In this document: one piece after another, positions 42,959-51,041 of the stretch | Position numbering within the stretch: the first letter of the stretch is position 1 | Layout of the letters: the number at the start of each line of letters is the position of its first letter | DNA from: Citrobacter amalonaticus | Lineage (GTDB): Bacteria; Pseudomonadota; Gammaproteobacteria; Enterobacterales; Enterobacteriaceae | Assembly (NCBI RefSeq): GCF_001559075.2 | Contig: NZ_CP014015.2 | Span: 1,426,001 to 1,490,000, forward strand | Length of the DNA: 64,000 bases | Direction of reading: 5' to 3' | The notes under the pieces: generated by a model | What the model was told of the DNA's origin: nothing | Seen by the model: only the letters and a program-made list of their open reading frames with translations | Database searches by the model: none | Program-made: the position numbers and the translations under genes

Positions 42959-44284
42959 TTACCACCAGATTTCCATCTGAGCACCGAAGGACCACTCATC
43001 GTTGTCGCCACGGCTGAAGGTATGCGCGCTGGTATCGCTGTAGGCGATGCCGTTGTCGTAACCCCATTTCTCATCCCACTTCGCGTAGGTCGCGAAGACA
43101 CGGATAGCCGGACGAGACCAGATGCTGTCGCCAGCCTGCCACTGTTGCGCCAGGGTGATTTTGTACTGGTTGTTGGTGTCGTCGGTACGCTGAGACTTCA
43201 CGTTGTCGTAGCCGACTTCCATCAGGGTACTCATGATCGGTGTCCATTTGAACATCGGACGTACGCCTACGGTGTACCAGGTTGACCCGTTGTTATCGTC
43301 ACGGTCGATATCCTGATACATACCGACGTACATCAGGTCCCAACGGTCGCCCAGAGAGATTGCACCGTGGTCGAGGATGCGCACCAGACTACCGTTGTTG
43401 TTGATTTCGTTGTTAACGACGCCAATTCCCGTATCAGGGTTGTAGCTGTTACCCGTGAAGGAGCCCTGCGGGATCCCTTTACCCTGAGTCGTCATTGCAT
43501 CGGTGGCGTACTGAACGACAAACTTGTTGTAGCCTTTCAGCATGCTCTGCGTATGTTCAGCGGTGAACATCCAGCCATCTTTAGTGGCGCCGTCGGCATA
43601 GCTGTAACCGTCCGTTTTGTTCGCACGACCGTAGTCAACACCCAGCTCCAGCACGCCGTCCGGGTTCGTTTCCAGACCGGCTAAACGCACGTCGAAAACA
43701 TCGTTCGCGGTGTCTTTGTAACGGTTATAAATATCATTGCTGCTGAAGATGTAAGAGCCGCCAGCCTCCTGAGAACGGGTGGCAGCCAGAGACAGTTTAC
43801 CGAAGCCCAGATCGATATTTTCGATACCGGCGCCTGGACCTGAGATATCCCAGTAGTAGAAGTCGATCATGTGAACGTCATGACGCTGATAGAAGCGCTT
43901 ACCTGCCCAGATGGTGGAGCCCGGCAGCCAGTCGATCAGGTTTTTACCCTGTACGTTAGCTTCACGGAATGCCGGGTCGGTAGCTTCCCAGTCATTCTGC
44001 TGTGCCACGGAGTAGGCAACGTTGGTGTCAAAATAGAAGCTCTTATCGCCCTCTTTCCAGACTTCCTGGCCCAGTTTAATTTCCGCGTAAGTTTCACATT
44101 CGTTACCAAGACGGTATTTACTTTGAGCACCGGTTGCCTGGAAACATTGTTGTTCGCCGCCACTACCCGTCCAGCCGATACCGGAACGAGCATAACCATG
44201 GAAATCCACTGCCATTGCCTGAACAGACATAATGCCTGCTGCGACGGCAACCGCCAGGGGGAGTTTGCGCAGAGTAATCATCAT
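42959..44284 (-). CDS. lamB: Maltoporin LamB
   Basis: A 441-residue trimeric outer-membrane porin for maltose and maltodextrins and a phage receptor. A signal peptide ends near residue 25 (QAMA). The mature protein starts VDFHGYARSGIGWTGSGG, has 18 beta strands and ends in the C-terminal aromatic IWW. Surface loops near residues 175-265 and 380-425 differ from E. coli more than the barrel does, as expected under phage selection. The start at 44284 is the MMITLRKLP start; the ATG at 44302 is off the family pattern. Confidence 0.97.
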   Translation of the reverse strand: MMITLRKLPLAVAVAAGIMSVQAMAVDFHGYARSGIGWTGSGGEQQCFQATGAQSKYRLGNECETYAEIKLGQEVWKEGDKSFYFDTNVAYSVAQQNDWEATDPAFREANVQGKNLIDWLPGSTIWAGKRFYQRHDVHMIDFYYWDISGPGAGIENIDLGFGKLSLAATRSQEAGGSYIFSSNDIYNRYKDTANDVFDVRLAGLETNPDGVLELGVDYGRANKTDGYSYADGATKDGWMFTAEHTQSMLKGYNKFVVQYATDAMTTQGKGIPQGSFTGNSYNPDTGIGVVNNEINNNGSLVRILDHGAISLGDRWDLMYVGMYQDIDRDDNNGSTWYTVGVRPMFKWTPIMSTLMEVGYDNVKSQRTDDTNNQYKITLAQQWQAGDSIWSRPAIRVFATYAKWDEKWGYDNGIAYSDTSAHTFSRGDNDEWSFGAQMEIWW

Positions 44285-44358
44285 TCTATCTCCTGAGATC
44301 ATTGCTTTTCTTTGAACGCTTCACCGTAGGGTTTTGCGCTTTTTTTTAATGGGACACC

Positions 44359-45468
44359 TTAAACGCCTGGCTCTTTATGCAACCGACGACATGCGGTGCC
44401 ATCTTCACGGAACAGATGACAACGCTCTGGCGGCAGGCCAATAGCGAATGTGGCGCCCTCTTCTACCAACACCACGTCGTTCTGGCGGTACACCAGGTTT
44501 TGACGAATGGCGGGGATCTGGATATGAATCTGTGTTTCGTGACCAAGCTGTTCGACGACCTGAACCTCGCCTTCCAGCGTGACATCGGCGATATCACTGG
44601 GCAGCAGATGTTCCGGACGAATACCTAGCGACATATTTACGCCGACCTGCACATCACGGCTGTCGACCGGCAGCCAGACGTGCTGACGGTTCGGCAGTTC
44701 CACCTGCACCTGGTCGATGGCGGTTGCGGTGACTTTCACAGGCAGGAAGTTCATCTTCGGTGAACCAATAAAGCCCGCGACGAAGCGGTCTGCCGGGTAG
44801 TGATACAGTTCCAGCGGTTTGCCAATCTGCGCGACGCGACCGGCATCCAGCACCACAATTTTGTCGGCCAGCGTCATCGCTTCGACCTGATCGTGGGTGA
44901 CGTAGATCATCGTGCGCCCAAGGCGCTTATGCAGACGGGAGATTTCGATACGCATCTGCACGCGCAGCGCGGCATCGAGGTTAGAGAGGGGTTCATCGAG
45001 CAGGAACACGCGCGGTTCCGCCACCAGCGTACGACCAATCGCCACACGCTGGCGCTGTCCCCCTGAAAGGGCTTTCGGTTTACGCTCCAGCAGATGCGCC
45101 AGTTGCAGTACTTCTGCAACCTGGTTAACGCGCTGATTCATCACCTCTTTTTTAGCGCCCGCCAGTTTCAGGCCAAACGACATATTTTCGGCAACGGATA
45201 AATGGGGGTAGAGCGCGTAGGACTGGAAGACCATACCAACGCCACGCTCTGCAGGTGGGATATCGTTCATGCGGGTTTCCCCAATATAGAGGTCTCCGCT
45301 GGTAATCGTTTCAAGTCCGGCAATCATACGGAGCAGGGTCGATTTGCCGCAGCCTGACGGTCCAACAAACACCACGAATTCCCCTTCGTGAATGTCGAGA
45401 TTGATATCTTTCGATACCACCACGTCACCCCAGGCTTTCGTTACATTTCGCAGCTGTACGCTCGCCAT
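44359..45468 (-). CDS. malK: Maltose/maltodextrin ABC transporter ATPase MalK
   Basis: A 369-residue ABC ATPase (E. coli 371) that powers MalFG and also restrains MalT. Walker A GPSGCGKST is near residue 36, signature LSGGQRQRV near residue 134, Walker B VFLLDEPLSNLD near residue 153, and the switch histidine in YVTHDQVEA near residue 192. The C-terminal regulatory OB-type domain binds enzyme IIA-Glc. First gene of malK-lamB-malM, divergent from malE. Confidence 0.97.
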   Translation of the reverse strand: MASVQLRNVTKAWGDVVVSKDINLDIHEGEFVVFVGPSGCGKSTLLRMIAGLETITSGDLYIGETRMNDIPPAERGVGMVFQSYALYPHLSVAENMSFGLKLAGAKKEVMNQRVNQVAEVLQLAHLLERKPKALSGGQRQRVAIGRTLVAEPRVFLLDEPLSNLDAALRVQMRIEISRLHKRLGRTMIYVTHDQVEAMTLADKIVVLDAGRVAQIGKPLELYHYPADRFVAGFIGSPKMNFLPVKVTATAIDQVQVELPNRQHVWLPVDSRDVQVGVNMSLGIRPEHLLPSDIADVTLEGEVQVVEQLGHETQIHIQIPAIRQNLVYRQNDVVLVEEGATFAIGLPPERCHLFREDGTACRRLHKEPGV

Positions 45469-45837
45469 GCCTTCTCCCTTCGTTACAACCTGTCATTGAC
45501 AGCAACATTCATGATGGCCCGACTATGCGGGATTCACTGCGAGCGTGAATCCTCCACCCCCCGGCTTTTTTATGGGGGAGGAGTCGGGAGGATGAGGGAA
45601 GGAAGTCTGAGACCCTGGCCGGGGGACATCGCGTAATTTCGTGATGCTCCCCGCAAAAATGAGACTGTTTTTATGTGCGCCAGTACGCATTACTCACATT
45701 TATGCAACACGGATCACATAAAGAGCGGGTGGGGCGTAGGGGTAAGGAGGATGGAAAGAGGATGTCAAATAAGGAGACTGAGTGACGTTGAACCACTGAA
45801 GTCATACCACGAGCACATCACCAAAAGGATGGCAGAT
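45469..45837. promoter_or_regulatory. malK/malE divergent control region with MalT boxes
   Basis: The 369-bp gap has several MalT-type decamers (GGGGAKGAGG). GGGGAGGAGT is at 45575-45584, GAGGATGAGG at 45588-45597, and GGGGTGGAGG lies on the opposite strand at 45551-45560. A further GGAGGATGGA is near 45745, close to malE. A CRP-like site TGCAACACGGATCACA (45703-45718) lies between them. This matches the layout known for E. coli malEp-malKp. The frame open from 45673 into malE is only the extension of malE. Confidence 0.8.
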
Positions 45838-47028
45838 ATGAAGATCAAGACTGGCGCACGCGTTTTCGCATTGTCCGCCCTCGCAGCAATGATGATTTCC
45901 GCACCGGCTCTGGCCAAAATTGAAGAAGGTAAACTGGTTATCTGGATTAACGGCGACAAAGGCTATAACGGCCTGGCCGAAGTGGGTAAAAAATTCGAGA
46001 AAGACACCGGTATCAAAGTGACCATCGAGCACCCGGACAAGCTGGAAGAGAAATTCCCGCAGGTCGCGGCAACCGGTGACGGTCCGGACATCATTTTCTG
46101 GGCGCACGATCGTTTTGGCGGTTACGCACAGTCTGGCCTGCTGGCTGAAATCACCCCGGAAAAAACGTTCCAGGACAAACTCTATCCGTTCACCTGGGAT
46201 GCCGTACGTTACAACGGCAAGCTGATCGCCTACCCCATCGCGGTAGAAGCACTGTCGCTGATTTACAACAAAGACCTGGTACCGAACCCGCCGAAGACCT
46301 GGGAAGAGATCCCGGCACTGGATAAAGCGCTGAAGGCGAAAGGTAAGAGCGCCCTGATGTTCAACCTGCAAGAACCGTACTTCACCTGGCCGCTGATTGC
46401 TGCCGACGGCGGTTACGCATTCAAGTTTGAAAACGGCAAGTATGATGTGAAAGATGTGGGCGTCGACAGCGCAGGCGCGAAGGCGGGTCTGGGCTTCCTG
46501 GTTGACCTCATCAAGAACAAACACATGAACGCGGACACCGATTACTCCATCGCAGAAGCGGCCTTTAACAAAGGCGATACGGCGATGACTATCAACGGTC
46601 CGTGGGCCTGGTCGAATATCGACAAGAGCAAAGTGAACTACGGCGTCACCCTGCTGCCAACCTTCAAAGGCAAACCGTCTAAACCGTTCGTTGGCGTGCT
46701 GAGTGCCGGTATTAACGCCGCCAGCCCGAACAAAGAACTGGCGAAAGAGTTCCTTGAAAACTACCTGCTGACCGATCAGGGTCTGGAAGAAGTGAACAAG
46801 GATAAACCGCTGGGCGCCGTGGCGCTGAAATCCTATCAGGAGCAGTTAGCGAAAGACCCGCGCATCGCGGCCACCATGGATAACGCCCAGAAAGGCGAAA
46901 TCATGCCGAACATCCCGCAGATGTCTGCGTTCTGGTACGCCGTGCGTACGGCGGTCATCAACGCCGCCAGCGGTCGCCAGACGGTTGACGCAGCACTGAA
47001 AGACGCACAGGGCCGTATCACCAAGTAA
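45838..47028 (+). CDS. malE: Maltose-binding periplasmic protein MalE
   Basis: A 396-residue periplasmic solute-binding protein that delivers maltodextrins to MalFGK2. A signal peptide ends at residue 26 (APALA), mature start KIEEGKLVIWINGDKGYNG. The length equals E. coli MalE. The start at 45838 (MKIKTGARV) is chosen as in E. coli, with AAAGGAT upstream. First gene of malEFG. Confidence 0.98.
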   Translation: MKIKTGARVFALSALAAMMISAPALAKIEEGKLVIWINGDKGYNGLAEVGKKFEKDTGIKVTIEHPDKLEEKFPQVAATGDGPDIIFWAHDRFGGYAQSGLLAEITPEKTFQDKLYPFTWDAVRYNGKLIAYPIAVEALSLIYNKDLVPNPPKTWEEIPALDKALKAKGKSALMFNLQEPYFTWPLIAADGGYAFKFENGKYDVKDVGVDSAGAKAGLGFLVDLIKNKHMNADTDYSIAEAAFNKGDTAMTINGPWAWSNIDKSKVNYGVTLLPTFKGKPSKPFVGVLSAGINAASPNKELAKEFLENYLLTDQGLEEVNKDKPLGAVALKSYQEQLAKDPRIAATMDNAQKGEIMPNIPQMSAFWYAVRTAVINAASGRQTVDAALKDAQGRITK

Positions 47029-47039
47029 TGCTGTCGATG

Positions 47040-47115
47040 TGCCTGATGGCGCTGCGCTTATCAGGCCTACAAACGTCTGTAGGCCGGATAAGGCCTTTAT
47101 GCCGCCATCCGGCAC
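47040..47115. repeat. BIME between malE and malF
   Basis: Two REP units, GCCTGATGGCGCTGCGCTTATCAGGC and GTAGGCCGGATAAGGC...CCGCCATCCGGCA. The malE-malF REP pair is the classic case where REP protects upstream mRNA so that malE exceeds malF. Confidence 0.92.
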
Positions 47116-47154
47116 ATTTACGACAAGATTTCACCGTTGTAGAGGAAGATCCCC

Positions 47155-48699
47155 ATGGATGTCATTAAAAAGAAACATTGGTGGCAAAGCGACACGCTGA
47201 AGTGGTCAGTGATTGGTCTGCTGGGCCTACTGGTGGGTTACCTTGTAGTTTTAATGTACGCACAAGGGGAGTATCTGTTCGCCATCATGACGCTGATTTT
47301 AAGCTCTGCTGGCCTGTACATTTTCGCCAACCGTAAGGCCTACGCCTGGCGCTACGTTTATCCTGGCATGGCCGGTATGGGACTGTTCGTCCTGTTTCCG
47401 CTGATTTGCACCATCGCCATTGCCTTTACCAACTACAGCAGCACCAACCAGCTCACTTTCGAACGCGCCCAAGAGGTGCTGATGGACCGCTCTTATCAGG
47501 CGGGTAAATCCTACAACTTTGGGCTGTATCCGGCCGGTGAAGCGTGGCAATTGACCCTCACCGACGGTGAAACCGGAAAAAATTACCTCTCCGACGCCTT
47601 TAAATTTGGCGGCGAACAAAAGCTGGCGCTGAAAGAAACGAACGCCCTGCCGGAAGGTGAACGCGCGACGCTGCGCATCATCACCCAGAATCGTCAGGCG
47701 TTGAACCAGATTACCGCCGTGCTGCCCGATGACAGCAAAGTGATCATGAGCTCGCTGCGCCAGTTCTCCGGCACGCAGCCGCTGTACACGCTCGCCGATG
47801 ACGGTATGTTGACCAACAACCAGAGCGGCGTGAAATACCGTCCTAATAACGACATCGGCTATTACCAGTCTATCAATGCGGACGGCAACTGGGGTGACGA
47901 GAAGCTGAGTCCAGGCTACACCGTCACCATCGGCTGGGATAACTTTACCCGCGTCTTTACGGACGAAGGGATCCAGAAGCCATTCTTCGCTATCTTCGTC
48001 TGGACCGTGGTGTTCTCGGTACTCACCGTAATCCTGACCGTGGCGGTCGGGATGGTGCTGGCCTGTCTCGTTCAATGGGAATCGCTGAAAGGCAAAGCCA
48101 TTTATCGCGTCCTGCTGATCCTGCCGTACGCCGTGCCGTCGTTTATCTCGATTCTGATTTTCAAAGGGCTGTTCAACCAGAGCTTTGGTGAAATCAACAT
48201 GATGCTGAGCGCGCTGTTTGGCATCAAACCGGCGTGGTTCAGCGATCCGACCACCGCACGCTCGATGATTATTATCGTCAACACCTGGCTGGGTTATCCG
48301 TACATGATGATCCTGTGCATGGGTCTGCTGAAAGCGATTCCGGATGACCTGTATGAAGCGTCGGCAATGGATGGCGCAGGCCCGTTCCAGAACTTCTTTA
48401 AGATTACGCTCCCGCTGCTGATTAAGCCGCTGACGCCGCTGATGATCGCCAGCTTCGCCTTTAACTTTAACAACTTCGTGCTGATTCAACTGTTAACCAA
48501 CGGCGGTCCCGATCGTCTCGGAACGACCACGCCAGCCGGGTATACCGACCTGTTAGTGAGCTACACCTATCGCATCGCCTTTGAAGGCGGCGGCGGTCAG
48601 GACTTTGGTCTGGCGGCGGCAATCGCCACGCTGATCTTCCTGCTGGTCGGTGCGCTGGCCATCGTGAACCTGAAAGCCACACGCATGAAATTTGACTAA
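47155..48699 (+). CDS. malF: Maltose ABC transporter permease MalF
   Basis: A 514-residue permease with eight helices and a large periplasmic loop P2 (about residues 95-275) that clasps MalE. The EAA loop motif EASAMDGAGPFQNFFKITLP near residue 401 docks MalK. It is followed by malG after 14 bases. Confidence 0.98.
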   Translation: MDVIKKKHWWQSDTLKWSVIGLLGLLVGYLVVLMYAQGEYLFAIMTLILSSAGLYIFANRKAYAWRYVYPGMAGMGLFVLFPLICTIAIAFTNYSSTNQLTFERAQEVLMDRSYQAGKSYNFGLYPAGEAWQLTLTDGETGKNYLSDAFKFGGEQKLALKETNALPEGERATLRIITQNRQALNQITAVLPDDSKVIMSSLRQFSGTQPLYTLADDGMLTNNQSGVKYRPNNDIGYYQSINADGNWGDEKLSPGYTVTIGWDNFTRVFTDEGIQKPFFAIFVWTVVFSVLTVILTVAVGMVLACLVQWESLKGKAIYRVLLILPYAVPSFISILIFKGLFNQSFGEINMMLSALFGIKPAWFSDPTTARSMIIIVNTWLGYPYMMILCMGLLKAIPDDLYEASAMDGAGPFQNFFKITLPLLIKPLTPLMIASFAFNFNNFVLIQLLTNGGPDRLGTTTPAGYTDLLVSYTYRIAFEGGGGQDFGLAAAIATLIFLLVGALAIVNLKATRMKFD

Positions 48700-48713
48700 G
48701 GAGGGCTCGACAA

Positions 48714-49604
48714 ATGGCTATGGTCCAACCCAAATCACAAAAGCTGCGTCTCTTCATTACGCACTTCGGCCTGCTGATTTTTATCGCAGCGATCATGTTC
48801 CCGCTGCTGATGGTTATCGCCATCTCGCTGCGTGAAGGTAACTTTGCCACCGGGAGCCTGATCCCGGAAAAAATCTCCTGGGAGCACTGGCGGCTGGCGC
48901 TGGGCTTTAGCGTTGAACACGCTGATGGCCGCGTCACGCCGCCCCCCTTCCCGGTTCTGTTATGGCTGTGGAACTCGGTGAAAATCGCCGGGATCACCGC
49001 AATGGGCATCGTGGCGCTATCCACCACCTGTGCCTACGCCTTTGCCCGTATGCGCTTCCCCGGCAAAGCCACGCTGCTCAAAGGAATGCTGATTTTCCAG
49101 ATGTTCCCGGCGGTACTGTCGCTGGTCGCGTTGTACGCGTTGTTCGATCGCCTCGGTCAGTACATTCCGTTTATTGGTCTGAACACCCATGGCGGGGTGA
49201 TCTTCGCCTATCTCGGCGGTATCGCACTGCATGTGTGGACCATCAAAGGCTATTTCGAAACCATCGACGGCTCGCTGGAAGAAGCGGCCGCACTGGATGG
49301 GGCTACCCCGTGGCAGGCGTTCCGCCTGGTGCTGCTGCCGCTGTCGGTGCCCATTCTGGCGGTGGTCTTTATTCTGTCATTCATTGCCGCCATCACCGAA
49401 GTACCGGTTGCCTCACTGTTGCTACGTGATGTGAACAGCTACACCCTGGCAGTCGGGATGCAGCAGTACCTCAACCCACAAAACTACCTGTGGGGCGATT
49501 TTGCCGCTGCCGCCGTGCTGTCTGCGATTCCGATCACTCTGGTCTTCCTGCTGGCGCAGCGCTGGCTGGTCAACGGCCTGACGGCGGGCGGAGTCAAAGG
49601 TTAA
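48714..49604 (+). CDS. malG: Maltose ABC transporter permease MalG
   Basis: A 296-residue permease with six helices; its EAA loop is EEAAALDGATPWQAFRLVLL near residue 188. It forms the channel with MalF; the C-terminal tail (AGGVKG) enters the MalK dimer interface. AGGAGGG precedes the start. Last gene of malEFG. Confidence 0.98.
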   Translation: MAMVQPKSQKLRLFITHFGLLIFIAAIMFPLLMVIAISLREGNFATGSLIPEKISWEHWRLALGFSVEHADGRVTPPPFPVLLWLWNSVKIAGITAMGIVALSTTCAYAFARMRFPGKATLLKGMLIFQMFPAVLSLVALYALFDRLGQYIPFIGLNTHGGVIFAYLGGIALHVWTIKGYFETIDGSLEEAAALDGATPWQAFRLVLLPLSVPILAVVFILSFIAAITEVPVASLLLRDVNSYTLAVGMQQYLNPQNYLWGDFAAAAVLSAIPITLVFLLAQRWLVNGLTAGGVKG

Positions 49605-49671
49605 GTTTCACCGAAGTCCCTGTAATGCCACTGCACCCTCAACTTGTTTTATCCAACTTGTGACTGTAATT

Positions 49672-49699
49672 CGGCGCTCCACGGAGCGCCCTTTTTTTG
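49672..49699 (+). terminator. Intrinsic terminator of malEFG
   Basis: GGCGCTC-CAC-GGAGCGCC-like stem followed by seven T residues, about 70 bases after the malG stop codon. Confidence 0.92.
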
Positions 49700-49701
49700 T
49701 C

Positions 49702-49820
49702 TGCCGGATGGCGGCGGTGCCTTATCCGGCCTACTCACTTTTTATTCGCGCCCCAGCCCATTGTAGGCCAGATAAGCGCAGCGCCATCAGGCAACCACGA
49801 CACACATTGCCTTATCCGAC
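49702..49820. repeat. REP cluster between malG and psiE
   Basis: Three REP units in alternating orientation (GCCGGATGGCGGCGGTGCC, GTAGGCCAGATAAGCGCAGCGCC and a third half ending at psiE). In E. coli K-12 xylE stands in this gap; no trace of it is seen here. Confidence 0.8.
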
Positions 49821-50231
49821 CTACTCGCGCTTCAGGCGTTTCGAATTACACATCCAGAGCGTGATCACCAGCAGCAGGATCGCCGCCGAATAGATCAGCA
49901 CATCAAGAGGGGATTTGTGATCAACAATGATCAATCGGACAATCGCGGTGATCCCGATATAGATAAAATAGCGCAGCGGAAAGTGAAAGCCTGACTGAAA
50001 GTACTTCACAATCAGCGCGATAAATTCGAAATAGAGAAAGTAGACAACCAGCCCTTCCACCAGCTCATACTTGCTGGCTTGCTCAGGCGCGAAAAGCACA
50101 TCAGCCAGATGCAGCGTCTCTTTACCGAGGAATACGACCAGGATCAGGCCCAGACTCAACAGCCCAAGGTTCAACACGGTCTGTAGGATCGTGGAGATAA
50201 ACTCCACGCGCGGACGAGATAGTGACGTCAT
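49821..50231 (-). CDS. psiE: Phosphate-starvation-inducible protein PsiE
   Basis: A 136-residue inner-membrane protein with four hydrophobic helices, near identical to E. coli PsiE (MTSLSRPRVEFISTILQTV start; NSKRLKRE end). Function unknown; in E. coli it is induced by PhoB and repressed by CRP. I did not find a clear Pho box in the 140-bp upstream gap. Confidence 0.95.
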   Translation of the reverse strand: MTSLSRPRVEFISTILQTVLNLGLLSLGLILVVFLGKETLHLADVLFAPEQASKYELVEGLVVYFLYFEFIALIVKYFQSGFHFPLRYFIYIGITAIVRLIIVDHKSPLDVLIYSAAILLLVITLWMCNSKRLKRE

Positions 50232-50371
50232 AACAGCACCTCTTTCTCAGTGGTGAGGTTCCTGTATAACGCAAAAATGTGACGGGGATCTATATTTTTT
50301 GTTTATGTTTTGTGCAGAAGCAAAAGGGTGCAACAATCCTCTCAACCCTAACATCCTGAAAGGAAGACGAA

Positions 50372-50881
50372 ATGCTTCGGTTTCAAAGGGCAACACGTGA
50401 CGATGCCAGCCTGTTGAGCACAATGGGATATGCCAGCTATCGTCATCATTTTGCCCCTCTGTGGAAAAATGATGACGAACTGGCGGCATATCTTGAGCAG
50501 GAATATTCTCTGCCCGCCATCTCCAGAAGTCTCGCAGAAGCGGACACCTTCTGGTTAATCGCTTTTACTGACGCCCCGATTGGCTTTGCGAAGTATTCGT
50601 TGCATCAGGCCATTGAGCCGCAAGGCCCGCCAGGGACATTGCTGCACAAGATCTACCTCCTGCCCGGTGAAACCGGCAAACAGTACGGCGAACAGCTTTT
50701 TGCCGAAGTGGTCCGCCAGGCCAAAGCACAAGGAGAAACGCGGATCTGGCTGGATGTTCTGGCGGATAACCCCCGGGCACGCCAGTTCTATGAACAGCAG
50801 GGAATGACCTTTGTGAAAGACACTTTTTTTTCCACCACGTCGCAGACCGTTACGCTTCACGTCATGGAAAAACGGCTCTGA
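50372..50881 (+). CDS. GNAT-family N-acetyltransferase
   Basis: A 169-residue GNAT protein. The acetyl-CoA-binding segment HKIYLLPGETGKQYGEQLF is near residue 92 and NPRARQFYEQQGMTFV near residue 134, as in family motifs A and B. The substrate is unknown; the fold resembles small polyamine or peptide acetyltransferases. GAAAGGAAGACG precedes the ATG. It is not part of the E. coli K-12 order here, and is followed by a fragment of another acyltransferase. Confidence 0.85.
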   Translation: MLRFQRATRDDASLLSTMGYASYRHHFAPLWKNDDELAAYLEQEYSLPAISRSLAEADTFWLIAFTDAPIGFAKYSLHQAIEPQGPPGTLLHKIYLLPGETGKQYGEQLFAEVVRQAKAQGETRIWLDVLADNPRARQFYEQQGMTFVKDTFFSTTSQTVTLHVMEKRL

Positions 50882-50891
50882 GAGACCCAAA

Positions 50892-51029
50892 ATGGCAACG
50901 ATAATGGCGGTCAGTATCTGCGATGGCGTCGTTACCGGTGCGGGTAGCGTGGTGACCAAATCAATCACCGAAAAAGGCGTATATGCCGGTAATCCAGCCA
51001 GGTTATTACGCCGTCTTCCGGCTGGATAA
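50892..51029 (+). pseudogene. C-terminal remnant of a hexapeptide-repeat acyltransferase
   Basis: The 45-codon frame reads ...ICDGVVTGAGSVVTKSITEK, GVYAGNPARLLRRLPAG. This is the typical last turn and tail of a left-handed beta-helix (maltose/galactoside O-acetyltransferase type) protein. The upstream coils and catalytic His are missing, so it is a decayed remnant. It starts ten bases after the GNAT stop codon, in a gap otherwise without genes. Confidence 0.6.
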
Positions 51030-51041
51030 TGCCACGCTACC

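Noticed and set aside
45673..45837. 55-codon N-terminal extension of malE
   Set aside because: It covers MalT and CRP sites; the true start at 45838 begins the known signal peptide.
47299..48489. 396-codon open frame antisense to malF
   Set aside because: A shadow of malF with unusual residue composition (many His, Gln, Arg) and no recognisable domain.
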